Assembly (NCBI GenBank): GCA_964030475.1
Contig: CAXIPT010000002.1
Location: forward strand, 18,237,543-18,301,542
Direction of reading: 5' to 3'
Length of the DNA: 64,000 nucleotides
Source: Tethya wilhelma
Lineage: Eukaryota > Porifera > Demospongiae > Tethyida > Tethyidae
Shown here: positions 34,081 through 46,107 of the stretch, piece by piece
How positions within the stretch are numbered: position 1 is the first letter of the stretch
How the letters are laid out: each line of letters opens with the position of its first letter
Notes under the pieces: generated by a model
Database searches by the model: none
Seen by the model: only the letters and a program-made list of their open reading frames with translations
What the model was told of the DNA's origin: nothing
Program-made: the position numbers and the translations under genes

Positions 34081-34587
34081 GCTTCAATTCCTGGAAATCA
34101 AAATGATTTGGTTTCTTTACTATAACTTTAGTCTGAATCAGTGTACACGGATAATTATAAGCACAAGTGTTGGTTGTTATTTCATATAAAAGAGTCACGA
34201 AAGGCTTGTCTCTGGTTATTAGCTGGTGATTTATTCCACTCCACTTATTGTTATGATTGTGACTGCTTAATTAGAGCAAGGGCCTAGACCCACCCCATGC
34301 AGTAAAAAATTAATGGCAAATTATAACCATTGAACAGTGAAAAGTGACAAGTATAATGTATTAATAATTGTACTAGTTCCTGAGTAACAGTTAACTATTG
34401 CATGACAAAAAAAATTCTTATACTGTCTACAGAAAGGAATTCTGATCTCAACACATGACATCATTGCTTCAGATCTGATCGAAGACTTGAAGCTAAAAAA
34501 TTTTTAAAATGTTAATTTTAACTAACGGCTCTATTTGCAACATACAGTAGCTACATGTACAATCATGTTTGTATATAGATGTGTTAA

Positions 34588-37500
34588 TCAAACCAATGGT
34601 TTTATGGTGTACTCTGCCTGGCCACTTTCACCATAATGCATCTCTAGCTTGAAGTCGGGAGGCAAAGTGAACTGGAATCGTTTTAACAGCCTAGCCAAGA
34701 TAATCCTCGCTTCCAGCTGCAAAAGATTAGTATAACAATTATTGTAAGTACACCCGTACCGTATACTGATGCATCTTACCAGTGAAAATACTGAGCCGAT
34801 GCAGGAACGATGGCCTCTTGCAAATGGAAAGTATACAAAGGGATTAGGCCTAGAAAAAAAAGACCAATTTCAATAATAATATTATTATTGACAATCATGT
34901 GATTTGTGCACTAACTTTGGTTTGTCTGATTTGAATCGGCTTGGATCAAATTTCTCTGGATCTTCAAAGTTCTCTGGCAATCGGCACGAGGCTAATGAAC
35001 TCATCTGTAAAATGGGCAAACACCATAAAGATTTACTATTAGCTCACTATGATTATCTTTAATTAGGTTTCTTACAGAGACGACGGTATCTTTTGGACAC
35101 TTGTATCCTCCTAGAACAGTGTCTTCACTCAGACCTCTAGCCACACCATCAGCTGGTGGGAATATCCTTAGAGTCTCTTCCAAAACCTTGATAATAAAAT
35201 TAATAATTACAGAAATAGGGTTGAGTTTTACAGCTGGCAAGAATACCACCAATTTCTTTCTTACCTGAAGAGTGTAATGGAGTTTGTCAGCATCCTCAGG
35301 AGTGACATGGTCCTTGTCTCCCACCACCTCCTCAATCTCCTCCATCAACTGCTGGTAGACTGAGGGATGCTGGCAGATCAAGATGAGAGCAAATGTGAGG
35401 AGATTTGAAGTTGTTTCTTGGCCTGTAATTAAATTAATCTTGTTAATTTTGACTCAATCAAACTAATCATAATTGTTCACCAGCTATATAGAAAGTCACA
35501 AAGTCATCGACCAAGTCTTCAATTGTTGTACCATCACTCTCTGCAATCGTAAAAACAGTAAATGAAGAAGCACAAATGAGTATGCCATATTACGTATTGT
35601 GTCATACACAGTTTATGATACTAACTTGCAATTTTCAGTATCTGTGTCAGTATGTCATTGGGTACAGTCTCTCCCTGCTCAATAGCTTTGATCCTGCTCT
35701 TCATAACACCCCTGCCAATATTTCGAATGGCCTTTGCAGCTCTTCTATAGGAACGAGCCTTGAATGGATGAATATACTGGAAAGAGAGTCAAAATAGTTG
35801 CCCAATCAGTACATGTGGACTATTTTACAGGGTACCTAGCATACCTCATATCCATAGTAGTAGTACTGTAGTTCAATTGCAGTCATTGTGAGTTCCAGCA
35901 AACGGAGTATCTCCTCATCAGAGTCAAAGCTCTTGAGTTCAGGGATCCCAGACGACCAAGTACGAAAGTCACTCCCAAATGCAACCTTAGTGTTTATGCA
36001 CAGAATGACTATAGTCATGTGACATATCAATGATATCTTACTGTTGAAATAATGTCCAGGGTAGCAAGAGTAAAATATTTCTTCATAGGAACAGCAGTTT
36101 TGCCATCAGCCAGGGGAGTGAGCGTTTGGATGAGTCTGTCCACACACTGGTTGAATGCCAACCCAAGGGACTTCAAATAACTGGTCGACAACAAACATTA
36201 TATATGGAGCATGCAATTTTCATATGTAAGAGAACTATAAGTGTAAGGGACTCCTTACGTTTTTCTGAACATTGGATCATAGAGACTGCGACGTTCCTTC
36301 CATGCATCATAGTTAGGTGCCGTCAGAAGACCTCCACCCACAAATCTGTAATCAATTCATAAAGTTCAAAGTTCAGATCAGATTACAGTATCACAGGAGG
36401 GTCGTATAGTATTATTATGGCAACACTCTAACAAATTGACGATACATTGCATATACCTTTGACCAAATACTTGCATTATAGGATCATATAGTGATAGTGG
36501 TTTGTAAGCATTTCGATTCATGAACACAGTCTGGAGGGAGGACAATGGCGCATTCATCTTTCACTAGTACTAGCACTAGTATACGTATGATTGTATGCAT
36601 GGTAAGAGCATTCGACTAGAATTCAAAAGACTTGGGTTCGATCCCAGCTAGATTTCAAGATTTTTTTCCAATGAACTTTGATGTAACTAGAACATTATAC
36701 ATTACCTTGACATCCTTTGGGTCCAGGATTACAACAGAGTAAATATGAAAGATATAATACACAAACACTGGTCCACATTGTTCGTACCTGAAGAATTAAA
36801 CGGTCTAATGATGTCATAGTCTCATAATTTTTTTATAGGTAGTGAACTCATGTGTTGGCAATCAGATCTAGAGTCACATGATACTTGCATCACTTGCAAG
36901 CAAGCACCTGATGCATGATAGGTCATGTGAACATATTCTATAGTACTACAGTATTATCAGGTTACTAAATTTCATCAGCTAGCTAGCATGATGCAATAGA
37001 ACTGAATAAGGCTTGTATTTCTGGGTTCCTGACCAAGCATTAATAATAATTATTAGCTAAATTCTTATAGCCTTGTAAACAAGTAGGTTGCCCTTTGATA
37101 GCTACAGATGACCGTCAATAATTATTGTGGTTAAACTTGTAGAACATGCACCATAGCGTTGAGCCAAAAGTACTCCATCTGTCAACTTAGTAGTCAATTA
37201 GCATATTTATAGTGAGTGGCCTGAGAAATGTACCGTGACTGAAATTGACATCCTTGTTTGTTAAACCTGTTATCCATTCCAATCTAGAGACTATTTCTTT
37301 CACAATTTCACCAAGAGTTATGGCATGCATCCATGCACACAATCATTGGGTATGTAAATTTTCTCATACCAGTCAAGGTAGACAAGATCAAAAGGAGCTT
37401 TACGCTCTGCATTCTTCAACACTGGAACCAAGTGACCAAGAAAGAAACTAGATGAAGAATTTTAAGTGTTGTATAACCAGTATTATACAGAGCAATCAAT

Positions 37501-37687
37501 AGTAGCCCCATGCAATGCAAGTCTATGGAGCTTTAGTAACTTACTTGAAAGGTTTAGGGGTTGGTATATGAGCATACTTCCTGTGGATGTAGAACAGGTA
37601 AGTGGAGTAGAAGACAAACAGACAGAAGAGGATCACCAGGAGGATTCCAGCAATCCAGAGGACAGTACCCACAATATTGACAGACAT
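34588..37687 (-). CDS. CYP46-like cytochrome P450, copy B
   Basis: This has the same 14-exon layout as copy A, from ATG at 37687 (first exon 37687-37545) to the TGA ending at 34588 (last exon 34716-34588). I expect about 503 residues; exon 9 lacks two codons relative to A (KSDG against KTESDG). The membrane anchor, GQETTS I-helix, EETLRIFPP and the FARGHRSCIG heme loop are intact, and I see no stop or frameshift. Differences include FSSDEEIVHLM to FDSDEEILRLL and MGGSLATAPN to VGGGLLTAPN. The substrate is unknown. The close similarity implies recent duplication; differences in the substrate-facing N-terminal third could alter specificity (inference). A tRNA-derived repeat sits in its third intron and is absent from copy A. 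Confidence 0.86.
36597..36690 (+). repeat. tRNA-derived SINE insertion in P450-B intron
   Basis: GGTAAGAGCATTCGACTAG resembles a tRNA A-box region, and GGGTTCGATCCCAGC is a near-perfect B-box and T-stem. A T-rich stretch follows. The D and T arms are recognisable but the acceptor stem is not, so I call it a SINE head rather than a tRNA gene. The homologous intron of copy A lacks it. Confidence 0.65.
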
Positions 37688-37989
37688 AGTTATCAATCAA
37701 TTTCTTTAAAAATGTCAGATTAGAACTGAGCTCTGTTTGTTTATACAGAGCAAGAAACTTATAATGACATCATGCATAATGATGCAATCATGAATACACT
37801 ATACTCTTATATATACGTAGTCATGTATAAGTTAATTTTAAATTTGTATGACATATTATAGCTAGATCTGCATTAATTTTGTCAACAGTATTAAACTCAC
37901 TAAAACCCAAAGTTCCCAAACATTAAAATTTCTCTAAAAAATAAATTAAAAGATTATAAAGTAGAAAAATTACTACTGGTACTATTATA

Positions 37990-38580
37990 CAAGTAGTAAA
38001 AATTTCAAAAAAAATAAGCTGTGTAGGAATGGGCAGTGCATTAAAAAGTATTGGAACAAGGAACAGTCCCAATTTCGGCACATGACTACTTCATTTTCAT
38101 TTTTATCCCTCATGCATAGCTATTCATTTGATTGTCATAAATGGTTCAAAGAATGATCTGTACTTGAATAGCTTGGTTCGAATTCCTGCCAATCTTATCA
38201 CTTGGCTAAAAAGTGGAATAATAATATAGCATGCAGGATTAGATTAATACCAGCCAAGACTTGGGCACAAAAATGAAGTAGTCATGTGCCGAAATTGGGA
38301 CTGTTCCTTGTTCCAATACTTTTTAATGCACTGTCCATTGAATTCCTACAATGCTTATTTTTTTGAAATTTTTACTACTTGTTCATTCACTTTTTTCAAC
38401 ACTACAGTGAAGAGACTATCAGAGACTGGTTAGTCCGTATAAAACAGTTATCTGAGAAGCAGCTACATTGGCTGCTAGAGCAGCTTATGCGCATGCGCGT
38501 TTAATGCCACATGGATAACCTTTGAACTCTACCTACAAGAAGATGGCTACATTGAAGTACGTGAATTTATACTCTAAGCA
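37990..38580. mobile_element. Merlin-family end fragment with internal MITE
   Basis: The core (about 38020-38350) is an inverted repeat: GTAGGAATGGGCAGTGC...AAAAAGTATTGGAAC at left mirrors GTTCCAATACTTTTT...GCACTG at right, with CGGCACATGACTACTTCATT as the inner arm. To its right, TTTCAACACTACAGTG...GAGACTGG...ATGCGCATGCGCG matches the long terminal repeats of the transposon at 41.7-44.9 kb. It looks like a solo end with a MITE. Confidence 0.75.
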
Positions 38581-38582
38581 TA

Positions 38583-39192
38583 AGCCCCGTTTACACGTAC
38601 AGGTAATTCGGTTTAAGCGGATGCGCATTAATGCGCATTGGCTCGTTTACACGTGTACCACAAACCACACTCATCTTTGTGGCGTGTAAACGCAAAACTG
38701 GATTGAAACCGGATTGATGACGTAACTTGGTGTGCATTAATTAGAGTGGAAACTTTAGCGAGCAGAATTATTCTTTTTTGCAAGCTAAACAGACAAAAGT
38801 AAGAGTCAGAACAAGTTTATTTTGTGTAGAAATAGCTTTCCTGTTTTTCCTCGAGAGTTTCTTGTGACAGAAAACCATCATTTTTTCATTTCTTGGATTG
38901 GAGCCTCAATTCAGGTAAAAAGTTACAGCACTATAGTTTCAGCATGATTCTACAAACTTTTACAAATGATAGCTGCCTAACTAGTAGCATTTTACACGCT
39001 AGGTATCTCTAGCTAGCTCTAATTCACTTCTCAATTCGCATTAGACTGTTTACACGTGAACCGGTTCAGCTCAATCCGGATTCAAATCGGTTTCAATCCA
39101 CCTCCAATGCGCATTGAATGCGCATTAGAGGGCGTTTACACACAATTCGCATTGGATTTAATGCGCATTAAAGTGTACGTGTAAACGGGGCT
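38583..39192. mobile_element. Non-autonomous DNA element with AGCCCCGTTTACACGTAC termini
   Basis: The left end AGCCCCGTTTACACGTAC mirrors the right end GTACGTGTAAACGGGGCT. Subterminal motifs repeat in both orientations (ATGCGCATT, TTTACACGTG). It is inserted in the fragment to its left and is flanked by ATA on both sides, a possible 3-bp target duplication. No coding sequence is seen. Confidence 0.8.
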
Positions 39193-39214
39193 ATAGATAA
39201 TATCATAGATATTA

Positions 39215-39856
39215 TAGACTACGTGACCGGGATTGGAAACGCCCATTCACTCCAATGTAATTTTCACGGACAGCGCGGGTTTCAATTTTTGACAGCTGCC
39301 ATAAAATTCGCGAGTTCTTTTGACGTGCAAGTCAGCAAGGAAAGAGGCGAAGAGAAGCTGGAGAGCCAATAGTTTTGTTACAGTGGAGGTTCATTGGAAC
39401 AGGTAAGAATATTTCTTATACTTACTTGGCACTGGAATAACAAAGTGCAAATACCTACTTACGTATGCATTTTGGGCTAAATCATGCCGAGTTTTGTGAT
39501 GAGTCTATGAACTCTCATTGTTTCTGTACCTCTAACTCCATAGATAATATAGTACCATAGATAATATAGACTACGTGACCGGGATTGGAAACGCCCAGGA
39601 TTTTGCGGACAACTCTGGTTTCGTAACGCATGCGCGGGAAAATTGCAAAATGTCACGTGATACAGGAGGAATGGCTGCTCCTGGATCCTTTGAGTCTTAT
39701 CAGAGCTCTTATGCTTTTGAAATGGCATGCTGCAAGTTTAAAAGGAGACTTTTAAGGTAAGATTTTTTGCATATTTATTCTACAAATCATTATACTGTCT
39801 ATAGTAATGAAATGGCTGCTTTATTAAACTAAAATTATTATCACACACACATACAC

Positions 39857-39887
<31 letters not shown>

Positions 39888-40716
39888 TAAATATTGATAT
39901 GCTGATAAAGAGATGTTCCATAATTGACAAGTTTATGGTGGCTGCTGTCAGGGATCTGAACACGAAACATCAGGAGTGCGGTGCATCTGCTATCTGAACA
40001 GTCCGGCACCTATTGCATGAATCGAGTCAGAACTGAACTTCAATCTTGTCTTGCTGTTGATTAATCCTGGTTGTAGTACTTTTTCTTATGAGATATGGTT
40101 ATAGGCAAAGTTTATGTCCCATCCTATCAAATTAGAATGTAATGATGCTGTTTGAGAGTACTGTAGAATTTCAAATACCCAATCTTGCTGCTGGGTAATA
40201 ATTACATCACTTGTCATTTAAGTACTTGTAGTAAACACACCATTCAGCTGAAAACTATACATTCCCATGAATAAAAATTGTGCCTGTTCCATGAAACATA
40301 GACTAATGCACCTAAAAATGTCAATATTAGCTATAGCCAGAGAACAGTACAGTTCTGAGGGGTACAGAAAAAGCATATACATGGAGCTCTACTACACCTA
40401 CCAATTGATGACAAAATTTTGGCATAGCCCTTTGTGTTATGCCACACAAGATAAGCCCATTCCATATTGCACCAAACGCACTAGTTAGTGTGATATAATT
40501 CACTACTATTGTTGGCTTACTTTTAGAGTTAGAGGTACAGAAAACATGAGAGTTCATAGACTCATCACAAAACTCGGCATGATTTAGCCCAAAATGCATA
40601 CGTAAGTAGGTATTTGCACTTTGTTATTCCAGTGCCAAGTAAGTATATTCTTACCTGTTCCAATGAACCTCCACTGTAACAAAACTATTGCCTCTCCAGC
40701 TTCTCTTCGCCTCAGT
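39215..40716. mobile_element. Inverted-repeat element with about 200-bp arms
   Basis: The sequence at about 39340-39545 (AGAGAAGCTGGAGAG...GAGGTACAGAAA-type end) recurs in reverse complement at about 40515-40716. Between them is about 970 bp. The motif CTACGTGACCGGGATTGG occurs twice in direct order (about 39219 and 39572). An open stretch starting ATGTCACGTGATACAGG at 39648 ends at a GTAAGA donor (39757) and may be a 5' exon. The family is not recognised. Confidence 0.65.
39842..39888. repeat. (CA)n microsatellite
   Basis: An imperfect CA run inside the inverted-repeat element. Confidence 0.9.
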
Positions 40717-41704
40717 CGTTTCGCCAGCGTACCGGAAGTCCAATGGTCCCCATACAAATTTATTTGCACGGGAAGTAAAAAAAATGGCACCAACTCAGTT
40801 AGCTAATTAGATATTCAAGCCAAAATTTTTGCCTCCATGATTCATCTGCGGATACAAACGTAGTTTGTACTGAAACTAGCGCCCTTTAGTTACTCATCTT
40901 CAAGGTTTATATAAAACTAGACTTGAATTCTAGTGATTTAGGAAGCCTCAATGACAACCTACCTACAGCAACAAAACCCGTGGAGAAAAATTTTCTGACC
41001 AAGCTGTTGACACAGTTTCTCTTGTACTAAGAATAGATGTACTCTAGAATCTTTTTTTGCAGTCTTGACTTGTTCCCATGAAAAGGAGCCATGCAATAAA
41101 CGGTTCAAAATTTCCGTATCACAATGTATTGAAATAGGTAAGGGTCGTTACAAAACTTGTTGAATTATTAAAAGTTATTCATAAAACAGCAGTGCAATCA
41201 TGGTGCAATAAACAATTGACCTACAAAATATCAATACAGAGTTACAGAATTGAACATAATAGTGCTGCATATAAAGAAATGTATATTAATCTTGGTGAAG
41301 CTGTTTTCAGCGAAGAAAACATCACAGATTTGCTTACATGAATCAATAAATGAGCATTTTCTTTACAATAATCCATACATAGATACAAAGACTTGGTGGA
41401 GGAATTTTTTCAGACAAACATTAGGCTCCCAGTTTTCACAAGCAGATGCACGGGTAGCTGCTTAACAATATACTCAAGTTCCATCTTGTTCTCAAGGTTT
41501 TCATGGATGCAAGCGCTAGACTAATACTACTACTCTTAGGCTAGGGTGACTCACAAAAAGTTCAACAGGCATGCAAAATATATAGTGCACATAGTATGTT
41601 TTTTTTTTATCACTCTACGTGTTGAAAAACAATACCTGTAACGTTCAATGTAGTTTCCCTGGCTTTCTCTGCTCTAGAAATAGCGTAAGGAATGCTTTTG
41701 TGAC
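40717..41704. other. No gene or element recognised
   Basis: The sequence is AT-rich with ORFs that show no domain. An N at 41705 marks an assembly join directly before the left part of the Merlin-type element, so its true left terminus may be lost. Confidence 0.5.
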
Positions 41705-42392
41705 NTCTGTACAATAATACTGTAGCTAGCTTATGATTACTGCATTGGTTCAAATTTCTCAGTACATTATAGTATAATTATAGCTATCACTTGGCTACTA
41801 ATAAAATAATGCATGGAGTAAACTATAAAAGACAAGACAGAAGTATATAACTTAAACTGGATTACCAGCCAAGAGTTGGACATAAAAATGAAGTAGTCAT
41901 GTGCCGAAATTGAGACCATGCCTTGTTTCAATACTTTTTACCACACTGCCCAATCCTACACTACTTATTTTTTTGAAATTTTTACTACTTGTTCATTCTC
42001 TTTTTTCAACACTACAGTGTGGAGACTGTCAGAGACTGGTAAGTCCCTACAAAAAGTCTGAGTAGGAGCTACATGCACTTCAGTATGCTAGAGGGAGCTA
42101 ATGCGCATGCGTATATAATGCCACGTGCAAAGATAATGAATGACCTTTGAACTCTACCCACAAAGATGGCTGCATTGTAGTACATGAATTTATACGCTAA
42201 GTTTTAAAGCTTTCTAGTTTTTGTTTAGGCCTATTTAAGATGAAAACGAGCATCAAAGAATGTAGTACCCATAAAAAGAACTTACTTTGTGCTGTCAAAG
42301 TTGGCTCAACACATTCTGGATCTCTGGAAATCCTTTTCAAGTAAGTCAGTTAGGAAGTACGTAATTACGTAAGTTAAGATGAACAAAAATGG

Positions 42393-42794
42393 CACTATGG
42401 TGGCTTCCCACTAGCGCTCTCTATGAGTGCTGCGGAAAGTTTTTGTGAGTTTTAAGACTTGCATGCAGTTGGTAATCTGTCAGTGAGAGCTTCTGAGCAA
42501 CTTTGAAGGTCTAGTTTTGTTTGACTAGATTTTTATGGTGGCTAACATTTTGTATTGTGTCTATGGGACAGTCGGCCCATTCCTACTATACGTACTACCG
42601 TACGTATGATGAACAAAAATGGCACTCTTGTGGCTTCCCACTAGCGCTCTCTACGAGCGCTGAGGAAAGTTTTTGAGAGTGTTAGGCCTTGCATGCAATT
42701 AGTAATCTGTCAGTGAGAGCCTCTGAGCAAGTTTGAAGACTTAATTTTGTTTTGCTAGATTTTTATAGTGACCAACATTTTGTATTGTGTCTAT
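42393..42794. repeat. Direct repeat of about 190 bp beside the gap
   Basis: The stretch from GATGAACAAAAATGGCACT at 42397 to GTATTGTGTCTATGGG at 42566 is repeated at 42607-42794, where it runs into the Ns. Third or further copies may be hidden in the gap. Confidence 0.8.
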
Positions 42795-43611
42795 NNNNNN
42801 NNNNNNNNNNNNNNNNNNNNNNNNNNNNNNNNNNNNNNNNNNNNNNNNNNNNNNNNNNNNNNNNNNNNNNNNNNNNNNNNNNNNNNNNNNNNNNNNNNNN
42901 NNNNNNNNNNNNNNNNNNNNNNNNNNNNNNNNNNNNNNNNNNNNNNNNNNNNNNNNNNNNNNNNNNNNNNNNNNNNNNNNNNNNNNNNNNNNNNNNNNNN
43001 NNNNNNNNNNNNNNNNNNNNNNNNNNNNNNNNNNNNNNNNNNNNNNNNNNNNNNNNNNNNNNNNNNNNNNNNNNNNNNNNNNNNNNNNNNNNNNNNNNNN
43101 NNNNNNNNNNNNNNNNNNNNNNNNNNNNNNNNNNNNNNNNNNNNNNNNNNNNNNNNNNNNNNNNNNNNNNNNNNNNNNNNNNNNNNNNNNNNNNNNNNNN
43201 NNNNNNNNNNNNNNNNNNNNNNNNNNNNNNNNNNNNNNNNNNNNNNNNNNNNNNNNNNNNNNNNNNNNNNNNNNNNNNNNNNNNNNNNNNNNNNNNNNNN
43301 NNNNNNNNNNNNNNNNNNNNNNNNNNNNNNNNNNNNNNNNNNNNNNNNNNNNNNNNNNNNNNNNNNNNNNNNNNNNNNNNNNNNNNNNNNNNNNNNNNNN
43401 NNNNNNNNNNNNNNNNNNNNNNNNNNNNNNNNNNNNNNNNNNNNNNNNNNNNNNNNNNNNNNNNNNNNNNNNNNNNNNNNNNNNNNNNNNNNNNNNNNNN
43501 NNNNNNNNNNNNNNNNNNNNNNNNNNNNNNNNNNNNNNNNNNNNNNNNNNNNNNNNNNNNNNNNNNNNNNNNNNNNNNNNNNNNNNNNNNNNNNNNNNNN
43601 NNNNNNNNNNN
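42795..43611. other. Assembly gap (817 N)
   Basis: The run of N inside the transposon probably hides the N-terminal half of the transposase and more repeat copies. Apparent ORFs made of unknown residues are artefacts. Confidence 0.99.
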
Positions 43612-43642
43612 TATAAATAAGGCATAATTATTTTTTTATTAC

Positions 43643-44097
43643 AGAATCACAGAGGCAGAGCTACATCAAGGGAAATTTGGGTATTCGGGATGGTGGATAT
43701 ATCTACTAAACCAGCTCTAGGATATATGCAGATTGTTGATCATAGAGATGCTGCCACCTTACTGCCTATTATCCAAGCCAATGTGAAGGATGGAACAACT
43801 ATCTACTCAGATGAATGGGCAGCATACAACAGGGTGGGATCTCTTCCAGCTGTTAGTAGCCATGAGACCGTGAATCACAGTCTTCACTTCGTTGATCCTG
43901 TCACTGGGGTCCACACTCAAAACATTGAGAGTTACTGGAACCGGGTTAAGATCAAGTTCAAGAGAATGAAGGGATGTCATGCAGATCATATTCCAGGATA
44001 TCTAGATGAGTTTATGTGGAGAGAGAGATATGGTCACACTACTCCACAGGCTTACGACAACATAATGAAACACATTGCCGAAATTTATCCCATTTAA
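43643..44097 (+). CDS. Merlin/ISXO2-like DDE transposase, C-terminal part
   Basis: After a TTATTACAG acceptor the frame opens with NHRGRATSREIWVFGMVDI. It continues with the second catalytic Asp in IYSDEWAAY, HSLHFVDP, and the Glu in HTQNIESYWNRVK, then FMWRERYG and a TAA stop. This is the DDE domain of the IS1595/ISXO2 group, found in eukaryotes as Merlin elements. The first Asp and the DNA-binding part fall in the gap. An in-frame stop upstream of 43643 supports a true intron or exon start. No stop breaks the visible 151 codons, so the copy may be young. Confidence 0.82.
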
Positions 44098-44629
44098 CTG
44101 TCAGACTGTAGCAATAATGATCATGAGATACTGCCAGAAACTCTTCATACACTTCAGTATACTAGTATTTATCTCAAATTTCACACCTTACAGCAATCAA
44201 CAGCCATTCCGTGATTCAAAATTCAACAGCCAATTAAAATTAATTTCTTTGTCTTCTCGGTAATGGTCGTCAATAATTAATGCGCGAATTTAATTAAATA
44301 CGCGAATCGCGAGTGGGGCCGTTCTTCCATATTGATCCTACTCGTTTTTATCTTAAATAGGCCTAAACAAAAACTAGAAAGCTTTGAAACTTAGTGTATA
44401 AATTCACATACTACAATGCAGCCATCTTTGTAGGTAGAGTTCAAAGGTCATTAATTGTCTATCCACGTGGAATTATTATGCGCATGCGCATTAGCCTCCT
44501 TCAGCAGAATTAAGTGTGACATTGTTGTAGCTGCTACTCAAGCTTTTTATAGGGACTAACCAGTCTCTGATAGTCTCCACACTGTAGTGTTGAAAAAAGT
44601 GAATGAACAAGTAGTAAAAATTTTTAAAA

Positions 44630-44950
44630 AATAAGTAGTGTAGGAATGGGCAGTGCGGTAAAAAGTATTGGAACAAGGCAGGTCTCAATTTCGGCACATG
44701 ACTACTTCATTTTTTATACCCAACTTTTGCCCAGCAATCCAGTTTTAGTTACCGCTCTGTTATAGTTTACTCCACTGCTTAGCCAACTGATTAGTAGGAA
44801 TTTGAACCAATGAAATAAGCTATACTATACTATTGTACAGATCATTGCATTTGAGAATCCATTTGAAGGATCAAAAAAAAATAATGAAGTAGTCATGTGC
44901 CGAAATTGAGACCTGCCTTGTTCCAATACTTTTTACCGCACTGCCCATAA
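44630..44950. repeat. MITE copy at the right end of the Merlin element
   Basis: GTAGGAATGGGCAGTGCGGT at left mirrors ACCGCACTGCCCAT at right over about 70-base arms. The length of about 320 bp and the arms match the core at 38020-38350. It is either a nested MITE or the terminal palindrome of the larger element. Confidence 0.75.
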
Positions 44951-45106
44951 TATCTATGCTCTAAGTTTCAAAGCTTTCTAGTTTTTGTATTTGTCTGAGC
45001 TCTGTATTGTCTCTAGCACGTGAGCCGGCCTTGGCCTTGCCTCGACTGCGCATGCGTAGACGCGTATAGTAACTAGTTTATCAGAAACAATACGAGTACA
45101 AATAAA
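44951..45106. other. Short spacer between Merlin element and PLA2 gene
   Basis: CTAAGTTTCAAAGCTTTCTAGTTTTTG at its left end repeats an internal block of the Merlin arms, so another fragment is nested here. Nothing else is recognised. Confidence 0.5.
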
Positions 45107-46074
45107 TTAACTAGATCTTATTGTTCTGGAGGCTTGAGAGAGTTTGTGCAATGAGACAACCAAGTTGCTAAACTCCTGACGTAGACACAGCTCTTTCCTT
45201 GTCTGCAAAATCATATCAATCAGTTTCTCATTATCAGTCTCTCCAGCTGAGATTATGTGTTCCAGTCTTGGGTTCAAGCGAAAATAGAGTATTCCTTCCT
45301 CATGACATCGACACTCACAATTGTTGGCGATTGTTTCAGACTCACCCAACTGTATTGTAAAGTGTAAAGACAATTAATATTAACTCACAGTGTAATAATA
45401 TATTTGACAAAAAATAACTATTAATTTTCTAAACTACAAAACATATGGTGTGTTTATGATAGAGTAAAACTTTCTTGTGTAAAGACAGGACACATTCTAA
45501 ATGACAATGAGTTACAATACCCCCAACAAGACTTACTGCAGTAGCAAGGAGTTTGACCACGTTCTTTTTTCCGAGGAAACCATCTGTAGCTCCCAGTTTC
45601 TTTTGTGGGTTCTTTCCACTGCCAATGGACACCACTAGACTGATTGGCAGCTTCTCTCCCCGCGACCGATAGTAGGACTGTATCTCAGTGAGACCACTAG
45701 CAGAAGGATTGTTGGCCAGGATACCACCGTCAACATAGTTGCTTTGCTCATTGAAGTAGACTGGAGCAGCAGAAGTGCAACGGGCTACGAACCAGACTGG
45801 CTCTGTGATAGCATTGAGAGTAAGAGTGCATGCAATCTTGTAAACCAGAATCCACGATCATTTTAGGAGGCTACGTCAAGTGGCCATGGGTGTTAACTCA
45901 CGTGTGCTGTATTCATTGTTGAAGCAGTTGTTGAAGAAATGGAGTTTGAGGTTGATGAATTCTTTCCTCACAGCTGGGATCAGTACTCTAAAGGAGAGCA
46001 TTATGAGTCGTGTTATTTCATAATAATAAATAACCTATAGTATGGTATTAATGGTATAGTAATCTAAAATGAAA

Positions 46075-46107
<33 letters not shown>

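Larger units (their letters stand above)
30090..37810. repeat. Tandem segmental duplication carrying the P450 genes
   Basis: The unit of about 30090-33840 is repeated at about 34145-37810. It includes exons, short introns and parts of both flanks. Exons are highly similar, while long introns differ by insertions (for example the tRNA-like repeat at 36597). The order is direct, so unequal exchange is the simple explanation. Confidence 0.85.
41706..44950 (+). mobile_element. Merlin (IS1595-like) DNA transposon with very long terminal inverted repeats
   Basis: The left 41706-42250 and right 44340-44950 parts are inverted copies. Shared blocks include CATTGGTTCAAAT, GGAGTAAACTATA, GAAGTAGTCATGTGCCGAAA, CACTACAGTGTGGAGAC, ATGCGCATGCG and CTAGAAAGCTTT. 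The arms are thus about 0.5 kb. An 817-base gap removes the centre. The C-terminal half of a DDE transposase (43643-44097) lies between the arms. The left end stops at an N, so the element boundary there is uncertain. Related end fragments occur at 37990-38580 and 62573-63345. Confidence 0.8.

Noticed and set aside
36597..36690. Functional tRNA gene
   Set aside because: The T-arm is good, but I cannot pair an acceptor stem or a standard anticodon arm; a SINE head is more likely.
42741..43627. Long open frames across the gap
   Set aside because: They consist of unknown bases only; the 817-base run of N cannot be read as coding.
43807..43989. Minus-strand ORF in the transposase region
   Set aside because: It is the antisense shadow of the DDE domain, which has clear catalytic motifs on the plus strand.
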